From Alphaproteobacteria bacterium MarineAlpha5_Bin7 (lineage in GTDB: Bacteria > Pseudomonadota > Alphaproteobacteria > HIMB59 > GCA-002718135): a stretch of 41,543 nucleotides of DNA. The stretch spans positions 1 through 41,543 of the forward strand of contig PTKX01000008.1 in assembly GCA_002938195.1 (NCBI GenBank), read 5' to 3'. Of this stretch, positions 29,271 to 39,312 are shown one piece after another. Below the pieces are notes generated by a model. That model did not search any database. It was given only the letters and a program-made list of their open reading frames with translations, and was not told the origin of the DNA. The translations under genes were made by a program, and so were the position numbers. Each line of letters starts with the position of its first letter. Position 1 is the stretch's first letter.

Positions 29271-31622
29271 ATGAAAAAAGTGTTAAATTTACTAAAGTTT
29301 TTTTTGATATTTAGCCTAATATTTACATTTATATTAGTATGTTCGTCTTTTTATATTTTATGGAAGTTTTCTCCAGAATTGCCAGGGTACTCAGAATTAA
29401 AAGATTATAAACCCTCTCTCTCAACTAGAGTTTATACCTCAGATGGCTTGCTATTAGATAAATATTTTATTGAGGAGAGAATATTTGTGCCTGTAGATAG
29501 AATACCAAAGAATTTAATTAATGCATTTTTATCAGCAGAAGATAAAAAATTTTATTCTCATTTTGGAATTGATCCATTAGCAATATTTAGAGCAACATTT
29601 GTTAATATCTATAATAAATTTATAAATAATAAAATGATAGGTGCATCTACCATAACACAACAAGTTGTAAAAAATCTTCTTTTGACTAACGAGGTTAGTT
29701 TTGAGAGAAAGATCAAAGAAATGATTCTTGCAATTAGATTAGAAATAATTTTGAATAAAGAAAGAATTTTAGAATTATATTTAAACGATATATATCTTGG
29801 TTATGGATCTTATGGAATAGCTGCTGCTAGTTTAAATTACTTTAATAAATCATTATGGGATTTAAGTTTAGATGAGATGGCATTTTTAGCTGCTTTGCCT
29901 AAAGCTCCTAATAATTATAATCCTAAAAGATACTATAAGAAAGCAATAAAAAGACGCAATTGGGTTTTAGATAGAATGTACGAAAATAATTTTATTTCTA
30001 TTAAAGATTTAGAATACAAAGAAAATAAATTAATTGTTCAAAATAGAAATGAAAATAAATTTGAAGCAGCTAAATATTTTAGAGAAGAAACCAGAAAACA
30101 ACTTAACAATTTATTAGGATACAAAGAATTATATAATGAAGGATATATTGTAAAAACAACTATCGACACTCAATTACAAAAAATAGCTGATGATGTTTTT
30201 GTAGAAGGACTTATTCACTATGATAAAAAACAAGGGTGGAGAGGGCCTTTAAAAAATTCCAAAACAAATTTAATTTCAGATGAAAGTTATATTGATAATT
30301 TTAAAAATCCTTTTCCGAAAAAATGGAAACTTTACCAAATAATAGATTTAAATAATGATACCATTAGAGTAATTGATAAAGAGGGTAATATGACTAGTCT
30401 GGATTTTGTTTTAGAAAATAAATGGATAAAAGATTATAAATTTAAGATTGGTGATATTTTCTATGCGGAGTACAAAGATGAGCTTATCATTAGACAATTA
30501 CCTCAAGCAAATGGAGGCATTATTGTTATAGATCCGCATACTGGGAAAATACTGGCAATAACTGGGGGTTTTAGTTATGATTTAAGTGAATTCAATAGGG
30601 CTACTCAAGCATGGAGACAACCAGGTTCTGCTTTTAAACCATTCGTATATTTATCTGCATTAAAGGAGGGTTATACCCCATCTACTTTAATTTTGGACGC
30701 TCCTTATGTTGTAGATCAGGGTCCAGGACTTCCGAAATGGAAACCTTCAAATTATACTGAAAAATTTTATGGTATCAGCACCATGAGAACAGGAATAGAA
30801 AAATCAAGAAATTTAATGACTATTAGATTATCAGATAAAATTGGAATACAAAAAATATTAAAAACTGCGAAAGATTTTAAGATACATCAAAGATTAAATG
30901 ATAATTTATCCATGTCATTAGGAGCGGGATTAGTTACTCTTCAAAATATTACTAATGCATATGCTATGATAGTGAATGGTGGAAAAGAAATAGCTCCAAC
31001 TTTGATTCAAAGTGTTTATGATAAACAGGGAAAATTAATTATTAATAATATTAAAGTTGAATGCAAAGATTGCTTTCAGAATTCAGAAGAAATTAATTTT
31101 TCACTCCCAAAAATTGAAAAAAAAGAAAATACAATTATTGATAGTGTAATAGCATATCAGATGACTTCAATGTTAGAGGGAGTAGTTAGGAATGGCACTG
31201 GTAAAAAGATTTCAAATATAGGCGTTACATTGGCAGGTAAAACCGGCACTACGAATGATAACAAAGATGCTTGGTTTATTGGTTTTTCACCTGATTTAGT
31301 TGTAGGCGTATATGTTGGCTACGACAAACCTAAAAGTTTGGGGTACAAGCAGACTGGCTCTGCTGTAGCTGTTCCAATTTTTAAGAATTTTATGGAAAAA
31401 GCAAAAATAAACAAAGAGAACATTCCATTTAGAATTCCTTCAGGAATAAGCTTTGTTAAGATTGATTCTAAAACAGGATTACAAACAAAATCTAAAAACG
31501 GTGTACTTGAAGCTTTTATAATAGGTACTGAGCCTTTTAATCAAAATGTTAAGAAACTTGATGATTTGGGATCTATAAATAAAGATACCATTTCAGGCAC
31601 AGGTAGTTTATTAATTAATTAA
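29271..31622 (+). CDS. Penicillin-binding protein 1A (bifunctional transglycosylase/transpeptidase)
   Basis: 783 aa; GT51 SAEDKKFYSHFGID, GASTITQQVVKNL, ILELYLNDIYLGYGSYGIAAAS; transpeptidase RQPGSAFKPFVYL, SRN, KTGTTNDNKDAWFIGF. Confidence 0.95.
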   Translation: MKKVLNLLKFFLIFSLIFTFILVCSSFYILWKFSPELPGYSELKDYKPSLSTRVYTSDGLLLDKYFIEERIFVPVDRIPKNLINAFLSAEDKKFYSHFGIDPLAIFRATFVNIYNKFINNKMIGASTITQQVVKNLLLTNEVSFERKIKEMILAIRLEIILNKERILELYLNDIYLGYGSYGIAAASLNYFNKSLWDLSLDEMAFLAALPKAPNNYNPKRYYKKAIKRRNWVLDRMYENNFISIKDLEYKENKLIVQNRNENKFEAAKYFREETRKQLNNLLGYKELYNEGYIVKTTIDTQLQKIADDVFVEGLIHYDKKQGWRGPLKNSKTNLISDESYIDNFKNPFPKKWKLYQIIDLNNDTIRVIDKEGNMTSLDFVLENKWIKDYKFKIGDIFYAEYKDELIIRQLPQANGGIIVIDPHTGKILAITGGFSYDLSEFNRATQAWRQPGSAFKPFVYLSALKEGYTPSTLILDAPYVVDQGPGLPKWKPSNYTEKFYGISTMRTGIEKSRNLMTIRLSDKIGIQKILKTAKDFKIHQRLNDNLSMSLGAGLVTLQNITNAYAMIVNGGKEIAPTLIQSVYDKQGKLIINNIKVECKDCFQNSEEINFSLPKIEKKENTIIDSVIAYQMTSMLEGVVRNGTGKKISNIGVTLAGKTGTTNDNKDAWFIGFSPDLVVGVYVGYDKPKSLGYKQTGSAVAVPIFKNFMEKAKINKENIPFRIPSGISFVKIDSKTGLQTKSKNGVLEAFIIGTEPFNQNVKKLDDLGSINKDTISGTGSLLIN

Positions 31623-31627
31623 GTTAT

Positions 31628-32717
31628 ATGAGTAAAGAAGAATTAGAATTAAATATTAAAGAAATAAGTTCAAACTTTGATCTTTTAAGGAGGGCAGTTT
31701 GACTATGAAGAACTTATTAATAATTTATCTAATTTAAAAAAAGTATCTGAAAATCCTAACATTTGGGATGATCCTTCAGCAAAAGATTTGTTTAGGAAAA
31801 TAAATTCATTAGAAAATAAGATAAAAAACTATAATGATATAAAACAATCTCTTCAGGATATTAAAGATCTTTACAGCATTGCAGATAAAGAAAATGATGA
31901 AGCTTCTATTAAAGAGTTATTATTAGAATCCTCAGATTTATTGAATAATTCAAATAAAATAAGATATTTGACTTTACTGAACGATGAAGCTGATCAAAAT
32001 AATGCTTTTTTAGAAATACACGCAGGTGCAGGAGGAACAGAAAGTCAAGATTGGGCTCAAATGTTGCAAAGAATGTACGTAAGATGGGCTGAAAGTAAAG
32101 AATTTAATATAAGTCTTCTACAAGAATCCAAGGGAGAAGAGGCTGGGATTAAATCATCTACTATAAAAATTTCAGGAGAATACAGTTATGGGTGGTTAAA
32201 GAGAGAGAGTGGAATCCATAGATTAGTTAGAATTTCTCCTTTTGACAGCAATAAAAGAAGGCATACTAGTTTTGCCAGTATCTGGGTTTATCCTGAAGTT
32301 GACGAAACTATTGAAATAGAAATCAAAGATTCTGATTTGAGAATAGATACCTATCGAGCTTCTGGAGCAGGAGGTCAGCACGTTAATAAGACTGATAGCG
32401 CTGTTCGAATAACTCATATTCCAACTGAAATAGTTGTTCAATGTCAAAATGATAGGTCTCAACATAAGAATAAATCTAATGCAATGGCTATGTTAAAGTC
32501 ACGTTTGTATGAATTGGAACTTCAAAAAAGAAAAAATAATGAAAATAAGATTAATAGTGAAAAAAAAGATATTGGATGGGGAAACCAAATTAGATCTTAT
32601 GTGCTTCATCCATATAAATTAATTAAAGATTTAAGAACTAAATATGAAACATCTAATGTTAATAATATATTAGATGGCGATATTGATAAATTTTTAGAAA
32701 TGTCTTTAACTTTATAA
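31628..32717 (+). CDS. prfB: Peptide chain release factor 2, expressed through programmed +1 frameshift (join 31628..31699 and 31701..32717)
   Basis: Frame-0 ORF ATG AGT AAA ... GCA GTT TGA (31628-31702; MSKEELELNIKEISSNFDLLRRAV*), then +1 frame GAC TAT GAA GAA... joins in frame with track ORF 31788-32717. RF2 motifs RISPFDSNKRRHTSFAS (SPF) and GAGGQHVNKTDSAVRITH (GGQ). Reconstructed length 362 aa. Confidence 0.95.
31687..31703 (+). promoter_or_regulatory. Programmed +1 ribosomal frameshift signal of prfB (SD-like AAGGAGG, 3-nt spacer, GTT TGA C)
   Basis: Sequence AAGGAGGGCAGTTTGAC; AGGAGG at 31688-31693, spacer GCA, shift codon GTT 31697-31699, in-frame TGA 31700-31702, C 31703. Same spacing as the E. 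coli AGGGGG-UAU-CUU-UGA-C element. Confidence 0.9.
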
Positions 32718-32729
32718 GTTTATAAAAAG

Positions 32730-33965
32730 TTAAGTAATTTTTATTAAACCAACTTTTTTCTTGCCAACATTAATTTTGATTTCCTTAGTGTGCGTATAAT
32801 TAGATAAAGAAAAATCACTTTTATTATATACTTCGTTGTTTACTTTGATGCCATTTGATTTAATAAGTCTTTTAACCTCACTTCTACTTGTTACTAATTC
32901 TAATTTTTCCATAGCATCAAGCAATGAAAATGATAAATTTGAAATGTCTTTAGAGCTAACTGAAAAAGACTTTATTCTTTCATCAAGAGAATTATTTTCA
33001 AAAATATTATTACTTATATCTTCTGCTTCATTTGCTTGTTTTTGGCCTCTAGTCATTTTAGTTACTTCAAAGGCAAGTATTTTTTTTGCTTCGTTAATTT
33101 CCTGACCTTTCAATTTTGATAATTTTGAAATTTCTTCAAGAGGTAGCTTTGTAAACAAATTAAGAAATTTTGGAACATTAGAGTCATCTATATTTCTCCA
33201 AAATTGATAAAACTCAAAATTAGAAAATTTGTTTTCATCAAGCCATATTGCACCATCTGCTGTTTTACCCATTTTAGAGCCATCATTATTTGTAATGAGA
33301 GGGGAGGTAATTGCAAAAGCTTTTTTATTATTTAAACGACGAATCAAATCAATTCCACTTATTATGTTTCCCCATTGGTCAGAGCCACCCATTTGTAATA
33401 TGCAGTCATGATGTTTATTTAAATGATAAAAATCATATGCTTGTAACATCATATAATTAAATTCTAAAAATGTAAGTGGCTGTTCTCTGTCTAATCTATT
33501 TTTAACAGACTCAAATGTTATCATCTTATTTATTGTTACTTTAGAACCTATGTCTCTCAAAAAATTTATGTAATTGATATTTGATAGCCAATCATAATTA
33601 TTAATTATTTTTGCGTGATTACTTAAATTAATAAATTTATTGAAAGTTTTTTCAATTTTTAAAATATTATTTTCTATATCTTCAGGTTTTAATATTTTTC
33701 TACTTTCATCTTTTCCTGAAGGATCTCCAACTAGTGTTGTTCCTCCACCCATTAATGCAATAGGTTTGTGGTTATAGTGATCAAGCCAATGAAGAAGCAT
33801 TAATTGCACTAAACTTCCAATATGCAAGCTATCATTTGTAATGTCAAAACCAATGTATGCTGTAATACTTTTTTTGTTTATTATATCATCTAGATCCTCT
33901 ATTTCAGAAGATTGATAAATAAAACCTCTGGATTTAATCTCATTTAAAAAATTAGACTTTAACAT
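32730..33965 (-). CDS. tyrS: Tyrosyl-tRNA synthetase
   Basis: 411 aa; YIGFDITNDSLHIGSLVQLMLLHWL, QMGGSDQWGNIISGIDLIRR, DGSKMGKT, C-terminal S4 domain. Confidence 0.96.
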   Translation of the reverse strand: MLKSNFLNEIKSRGFIYQSSEIEDLDDIINKKSITAYIGFDITNDSLHIGSLVQLMLLHWLDHYNHKPIALMGGGTTLVGDPSGKDESRKILKPEDIENNILKIEKTFNKFINLSNHAKIINNYDWLSNINYINFLRDIGSKVTINKMITFESVKNRLDREQPLTFLEFNYMMLQAYDFYHLNKHHDCILQMGGSDQWGNIISGIDLIRRLNNKKAFAITSPLITNNDGSKMGKTADGAIWLDENKFSNFEFYQFWRNIDDSNVPKFLNLFTKLPLEEISKLSKLKGQEINEAKKILAFEVTKMTRGQKQANEAEDISNNIFENNSLDERIKSFSVSSKDISNLSFSLLDAMEKLELVTSRSEVKRLIKSNGIKVNNEVYNKSDFSLSNYTHTKEIKINVGKKKVGLIKIT

Positions 33966-33971
33966 AATTTT

Positions 33972-34619
33972 TTATTTTTTTTCAGACAATCTTTCTTTTA
34001 TATAATTATTTATTGATAATATGAAATCTTCTTTATAGTTTTCATAAAAATGATCGGCACCTTTGATTTGTTTAAATGCAATTTGAACTTTTTTTTGTTT
34101 TTGTAATTTTTCAGATAAAATTCTAGATGAATCAAAAGATGCAATATTATCTTTATCTCCATGTACAATTAAACCTGAAGAGGGGCACGGAGCTAAAAAA
34201 CTAAAATCTCTTGAATTTGCAGGAGGCGAAATACATACAAAGCCATTTATTTCTGGTCTTCTCATTAATAGCTGCATCGCTACCCATGCTCCGAAAGAAA
34301 AACCGGCTACCCAACAAATTTTAGAATTTGAATTATATTGTTGAAGCCAATCTAATACACTTGCTGCATCACTTAATTCACCTTCCCCATCATCAAAAAC
34401 TCCTTCACTTTTACCAACTCCTCTAAAATTGAATCTTAAAGCAGAGAATCCATTATCCACAAATATTTTATAAAGATTAAATACAATTTTTGTATTCATA
34501 GTCCCTCCCTTGGAAGGATCTGGATGAAGTATCAAAACTATTGGAGAATTGTCATTATTGTTATGACTATATTTTGCTTCTATCTTGCCTTCAGGACCTG
34601 GAATTAATAAATCTACCAT
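33972..34619 (-). CDS. Alpha/beta hydrolase
   Basis: 215 aa; HPDPSKGGTMNTKIV, RFNFRGVGKSEG, GFSFGAWVA, HGDKDNI. Confidence 0.9.
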   Translation of the reverse strand: MVDLLIPGPEGKIEAKYSHNNNDNSPIVLILHPDPSKGGTMNTKIVFNLYKIFVDNGFSALRFNFRGVGKSEGVFDDGEGELSDAASVLDWLQQYNSNSKICWVAGFSFGAWVAMQLLMRRPEINGFVCISPPANSRDFSFLAPCPSSGLIVHGDKDNIASFDSSRILSEKLQKQKKVQIAFKQIKGADHFYENYKEDFILSINNYIKERLSEKK

Positions 34620-34675
34620 TTTATAAAGCTAATATTGAACTAATACATATTTGTAAATATAGATTATAAATAATT

Positions 34676-35773
34676 ATGAATAGCCTAGGATTTGACAAAA
34701 AAAAACAAGATACGAAAGTAGTAGTTGCTATGTCAGGAGGGGTGGATAGCTCAGTTGCAGCGGCCATGCTTAAAAAAGAAGGATATGATGTTTTAGGCAT
34801 AACACTTAGGCTTTATAACCAAGGCAGAGTCAATAAATCAAAATCTTGCTGTGCGGGACAGGACATTGAAGATGCAAAAAAAATTGCAAAACAATTTGAT
34901 TTTCCTCATTTTGTATATGATTATCAGGATAAATTTTATTCCGGAGTTATAGATAATTTTGTAGAAACTTATGCAAAAGGTGAAACTCCTGTACCCTGCA
35001 TCAAATGCAATCAAACAGTTAAGTTTCATGATTTATTAAATGAAGCTAAAAAAAATAAGGCTGATACTTTAGTAACGGGTCATTATGCTAGAAGAATAGG
35101 GAATCAAAACTCTAAGTTATTTAAAGCAGTTGATAAAAATAAAGACCAAAGTTATTTTTTATTTGCCACTTTAAGAGATCAGCTAGATTATATCCGTTTT
35201 CCATTGGGAGATTATTTAAAATCAGAAATAAGAGATATCGCTAAAGAACTTAACTTAAAAGTACAAAATAAGCCAGATAGTCAAGACATATGTTTCGTAA
35301 CAACTAATTCTTATAGAGATCTTTTAAACGCATTAAGGCCAGATTTAAATATTCCTGGAAACTTTTTAGATATGAAAGGTAATATTATTGGAAAACATAA
35401 AGGAATTACAAATTATACCGTCGGTCAAAGAAAAGGCTTAGGAATTGGAGGATATAAAGATCCATTATATGTAATCAATATAAATAAAAAAGAAAATTCT
35501 GTTTATTTAGGAGAAGAAAAATTTTTGCAAAAATCAATTGTTTATTTGAGAAATGTAAATTGGCTATCTGAAAAAAATATTAAATCAAAGATTAAATGTT
35601 CAGCTAAAATAAGATCAACCCAGCAAGAAGCTCCTGGAATTTTAGAATTTAATGACAAATATTGCACATTTACTTTTGATGAAAGAATTACTAGTACTTC
35701 TCCGGGTCAAGCTTGTGTTTTTTATTTAAAAGATCAAGTTCTTGGTGGCGGCTGGATAACTAAAAGTATTTAA
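34676..35773 (+). CDS. mnmA: tRNA-specific 2-thiouridylase
   Basis: 365 aa; VVVAMSGGVDSSVAAAMLKKEGYDVLGITLRLY, PVPCIKCNQTVKFHDLL, CFV near SQDICFV, TVGQRKGLGIGG. Confidence 0.96.
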   Translation: MNSLGFDKKKQDTKVVVAMSGGVDSSVAAAMLKKEGYDVLGITLRLYNQGRVNKSKSCCAGQDIEDAKKIAKQFDFPHFVYDYQDKFYSGVIDNFVETYAKGETPVPCIKCNQTVKFHDLLNEAKKNKADTLVTGHYARRIGNQNSKLFKAVDKNKDQSYFLFATLRDQLDYIRFPLGDYLKSEIRDIAKELNLKVQNKPDSQDICFVTTNSYRDLLNALRPDLNIPGNFLDMKGNIIGKHKGITNYTVGQRKGLGIGGYKDPLYVININKKENSVYLGEEKFLQKSIVYLRNVNWLSEKNIKSKIKCSAKIRSTQQEAPGILEFNDKYCTFTFDERITSTSPGQACVFYLKDQVLGGGWITKSI

Positions 35774-35778
35774 TTAAT

Positions 35779-35794
35779 TTAGAATTAATTCTAA
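35779..35794. promoter_or_regulatory. Candidate operator: perfect 16-bp palindrome TTAGAATTAATTCTAA upstream of sufB
   Basis: Exact self-reverse-complement, about 60 bp upstream of sufB ATG; resembles Irr/ICE-like TTTAGAA..TTCTAAA inverted repeats. Confidence 0.4.
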
Positions 35795-35812
35795 TTATCG
35801 TTATTTTATCTT

Positions 35813-35830
35813 AAAAAAGCTGGCTTTTTT
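35813..35830 (+). terminator. Weak candidate hairpin AAAAAAG-CTGG-CTTTTTT after mnmA
   Basis: Inverted repeat with T-rich 3' side between mnmA stop and sufB start; low GC stem, so weak. Confidence 0.3.
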
Positions 35831-35854
35831 ATTATTTTACATTATTTACATATT

Positions 35855-37309
35855 ATGAGTTCAATTAATGAATTAAACGATATACTTTCAGATAAAGAGC
35901 GGTCATATAAATTTGGTTTTTCAACTGATATAGAGTCTGAGAGACCGAAAAAAGGCCTATCAGAAGATACGATAAAATTTATTTCATCAAAAAAAAACGA
36001 GCCTGAGTGGATGCTTGATTGGAGACTTAAAGCTTTTGAAAAATGGAAAGGCTTAAAGGAACCTAGTTGGGCTAATATTTCTTACCCAAAGATAGATTAT
36101 CAAGATATATATTACTATTCTGCTCCTAAAGGTTTTAAGGAAAAACCAAAATCATTAGATGAAGTTGACCCAAAATTGATAGAGACTTATAATAAACTTG
36201 GAATTCCTCTTCAAGAACAGAAAGTTTTAGCAGGAGTTGCTGTTGATGCAGTTTTTGATAGTGTCTCTGTTGCCACAACATATAAAGGTGAATTAGAAAA
36301 ATTAGGTATTATTTTCTGCTCTATTTCTGAAGCAGTAATTAATCATCCTGAATTAATTAAGAAATATTTAGGCTCAGTCATTCCTCCCGGCGACCATTCT
36401 TTTGCTGCTTTAAATTCAGCAGTTTTTACAGATGGTTCTTTTGTTTATATTCCAGAAAATGTTAAATGCCCTATTGAACTTTCAACATATTTTAGAATCA
36501 ATGCTGAAGAAACAGGACAATTCGAAAGAACTTTAATTATAGCTGATAAAAATAGTTATGTCAGTTATTTGGAAGGATGTACGGCTCCTCAAAGAGATAC
36601 AAATCAATTACATGCAGCTAATGTTGAATTGATAGCACTAGAAAATGCAGAAATTAAATATTCTACAATTCAAAACTGGTTCCCAGGAGATGAAGAGGGC
36701 AAAGGAGGAATATATAATTTTGTTACAAAAAGAGGATTGTGTAAAGAAAAAAATAGTAAAATTTCTTGGACTCAGGTTGAGACCGGTTCTGCAATTACTT
36801 GGAAATATCCAAGTTGTATTCTTAAAGGGGAGAATTCAATAGGAGAATTTTATTCAGTTGCAATTACAAACAATATGCAGCAAGCAGACACTGGAACCAA
36901 GATGACACATATTGGTAAAAATACAAAAAGTAAGATTGTATCAAAAGGAATTTCATTAGGTAAATCTCAGAATACTTATAGAGGACTAGTCAATTTTTTA
37001 AAAAACTCAGATAAATCAAGAAATTATACTCAGTGTGATTCTTTATTAATTGGCGATAAGTGCGGCGCCCATACAGTTCCGTATATTGAATCAAAAAATC
37101 ATAGCTCTATTGTTGAACATGAAGCTTCAACTTCTAAAATTAATGAAGAACAACTGTTTTATTGTCGACAAAGAGGTTTGAATCAAGAAGAAGCAGTTTC
37201 ATTAATAGTTAATGGATTTTGTAAACAAGTTTTGCAAGAATTGCCTATGGAATTTGCCGTTGAAGCACAAAAGCTGGTTTCAATATCTCTAGAAGGAAGT
37301 GTTGGATAA
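35855..37309 (+). CDS. sufB: Fe-S cluster assembly protein SufB
   Basis: 484 aa; [73 protein letters not shown]. Confidence 0.97.
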   Translation: MSSINELNDILSDKERSYKFGFSTDIESERPKKGLSEDTIKFISSKKNEPEWMLDWRLKAFEKWKGLKEPSWANISYPKIDYQDIYYYSAPKGFKEKPKSLDEVDPKLIETYNKLGIPLQEQKVLAGVAVDAVFDSVSVATTYKGELEKLGIIFCSISEAVINHPELIKKYLGSVIPPGDHSFAALNSAVFTDGSFVYIPENVKCPIELSTYFRINAEETGQFERTLIIADKNSYVSYLEGCTAPQRDTNQLHAANVELIALENAEIKYSTIQNWFPGDEEGKGGIYNFVTKRGLCKEKNSKISWTQVETGSAITWKYPSCILKGENSIGEFYSVAITNNMQQADTGTKMTHIGKNTKSKIVSKGISLGKSQNTYRGLVNFLKNSDKSRNYTQCDSLLIGDKCGAHTVPYIESKNHSSIVEHEASTSKINEEQLFYCRQRGLNQEEAVSLIVNGFCKQVLQELPMEFAVEAQKLVSISLEGSVG

Positions 37310-38047
37310 ATGTTATCTATAAAAAATCTCACAGCTTCTATAGAAGAAAATAAAATCCTTAATAATTTATCCTTAAATATTGGAAAGGGAGAAGTTCATG
37401 CTTTAATGGGACCTAATGGTTCTGGAAAAAGCACCTTATCAAATATTCTTGCCGGCAAAGAAGAATATCAAATATTAAGCGGAGAGATTATATTTAATGG
37501 AAATAATTTATTAGATTTAGATATTGAAGAAAGATCACAAAAAGGACTTTTTTTAGCCTTTCAATATCCAGTAGAAATCCCTGGGGTGAACATAACTCCT
37601 TTTCTTTTAACAGCATTAAATTCTAAGTTAAAAAAAGAAGGTAAAAAGGAAATCGATAATTTAACTTTTGCAAAGAATATAAAGCATATTGCCAGTGAAC
37701 TAGGAATACAAAAAGAAATGTTAAGTCGTTCAGTGAACGAAGGCTTCTCTGGAGGTGAAAAAAAACGTTTTGAAATTTTACAAATGAGCATTTTAAAGCC
37801 ATTATTATCTATATTAGACGAAACAGATTCAGGTTTAGACGTAGATGCTCTTAGAGTAGTGACAGATGGGGTAAATAAATTGAGAAATCCAGAATCTTCT
37901 TTTTTAATAATTACACATTATCAAAGACTTTTAGATTACATTGAGCCTGACTTTGTACATGTTATACATGAAGGAAGAATTACCAAAACAGGAAATATAT
38001 CTGTTGCTCAAGAGATTGAGAAAAATGGTTATAAAAATTTAATATAA
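37310..38047 (+). CDS. sufC: Fe-S cluster assembly ATPase SufC
   Basis: 245 aa; Walker A GPNGSGKST, signature FSGGEKKRFEI, Walker B LSILDETDSGLDVDALR. Confidence 0.97.
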   Translation: MLSIKNLTASIEENKILNNLSLNIGKGEVHALMGPNGSGKSTLSNILAGKEEYQILSGEIIFNGNNLLDLDIEERSQKGLFLAFQYPVEIPGVNITPFLLTALNSKLKKEGKKEIDNLTFAKNIKHIASELGIQKEMLSRSVNEGFSGGEKKRFEILQMSILKPLLSILDETDSGLDVDALRVVTDGVNKLRNPESSFLIITHYQRLLDYIEPDFVHVIHEGRITKTGNISVAQEIEKNGYKNLI

Positions 38048-38052
38048 TATTG

Positions 38053-39312
38053 ATGTTGTTACAAGATATATACAATGCAAATAAACACTCAATTTTATAT
38101 GAAGATTCTTCTTACATTAAACAAATAAAGAAAAAATTAATTCAAGATTTTATACTTGATCCAAAAATCATTAAAAATAATGAGAGTATTAAATTTTTTG
38201 ATAAAAAGATTTTTCAGGACTTAAGTTATAATTTTAATCAAAAAAGATCAGCAATATTAATTGATAAAAGTTTAGATAATAAATTCTCATCTTTTTTTAT
38301 TAAAAATGGTTATTTAGAAAAAATTGAAAACAATGATGAAAACAAATTTCAAGTTAATTCTTTAGATAAAGAGATAAAATTATTTGAAGAGCAATTTATA
38401 AATTATCAAGATTCTTTCAAAAAAGATTATCTTGTAGATTTAAATTCAGTTCTTTTAAATAACTGTTATAGTTATGACTTTAAAAAAAATACTTTTCATA
38501 AAATCTTTATTCATCACAAAACTGATAATTTGGATAATACTAATTATTCAAGGAATTTTATAAATATAGAGGAAAACAGTAAAATTGTAATAATTGAAGA
38601 GTTTTTTAATAATGTAAAATCAAATGAAAATATTGTCAATTTTTTTGAAATTAAAAAAAACTCTGAGTTAATTCATTTGATCATACAAAATAATTCTCAA
38701 GACTCTAATTTGCAGTTTACTACTTATGCTAATTGCTATGAAAATTCAAATTATCAACAAATTATCTTTAATACCAGTGCTTCATCATCAAGAAATCATC
38801 ATTACGCAAATCTTTTAGAAAAAAATTCAGTAGCAGATTTGAAAGGAATTTTCTTTGGTTCCAAGGATCAAATTATTGATAATAAAACTCAAGTAAATCA
38901 TTTTGCAGAATCATGTAAAAGTAATCAAAAATATAAAGGTCTTTTAAGAGATAGCTCAAAAGCTAGTTATTTAAGCAAGACTCATGTAGACAAAATAGCT
39001 CAAAAAACAGAAGCTTATCAACTTAGCAAAGGAATCATATTATCTGAAAATGCTTATTTTCATTCAAAACCTGAATTAAAAATTTTTGCTGATGATGTTA
39101 AATGTTCTCATGGCTCAACAATAGGATCATTTGATAAAAGTATTTTATTTTATATGAAGTCAAGGGGTATTCCAGAAAATTTAGCAATATCACTTTTAAT
39201 AAAATCTTTTTATTCTGATATTTTAATAGATCAAAAAGATACAACTTATTTAAGTTTAGTCTATAAATCAGTTCAAGAATGGTTGGAATTAAATAAATAT
39301 ACTGATGTTTGA
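38053..39312 (+). CDS. sufD: Fe-S cluster assembly protein SufD
   Basis: ATG at 38053 preferred over TTG 38050; C-terminal KPELKIFADDVKCSHGSTIGSFD...FYMKSRGIP. Confidence 0.93.
   Translation: MLLQDIYNANKHSILYEDSSYIKQIKKKLIQDFILDPKIIKNNESIKFFDKKIFQDLSYNFNQKRSAILIDKSLDNKFSSFFIKNGYLEKIENNDENKFQVNSLDKEIKLFEEQFINYQDSFKKDYLVDLNSVLLNNCYSYDFKKNTFHKIFIHHKTDNLDNTNYSRNFINIEENSKIVIIEEFFNNVKSNENIVNFFEIKKNSELIHLIIQNNSQDSNLQFTTYANCYENSNYQQIIFNTSASSSRNHHYANLLEKNSVADLKGIFFGSKDQIIDNKTQVNHFAESCKSNQKYKGLLRDSSKASYLSKTHVDKIAQKTEAYQLSKGIILSENAYFHSKPELKIFADDVKCSHGSTIGSFDKSILFYMKSRGIPENLAISLLIKSFYSDILIDQKDTTYLSLVYKSVQEWLELNKYTDV

Noticed and set aside
31788-32717. Truncated 309-aa RF2 or prfB pseudogene
   Set aside because: Upstream sequence contains the complete frame-0 leader, SD-like stimulator and TGA C shift site; this is a normal frameshifted prfB, not a decayed one.
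32836-33105. Plus-strand 89-aa ORF antisense to tyrS (also 33229-33411)
   Set aside because: Contained in tyrS, low complexity hydrophobic translation typical of antisense AT-rich codons.
36645-36842. Plus-strand 65-aa ORF in sufB; minus-strand 37561-37791 in sufC; minus 40372-40599 across sufS/DUF59
   Set aside because: Overlap fully supported SUF genes, no family features.
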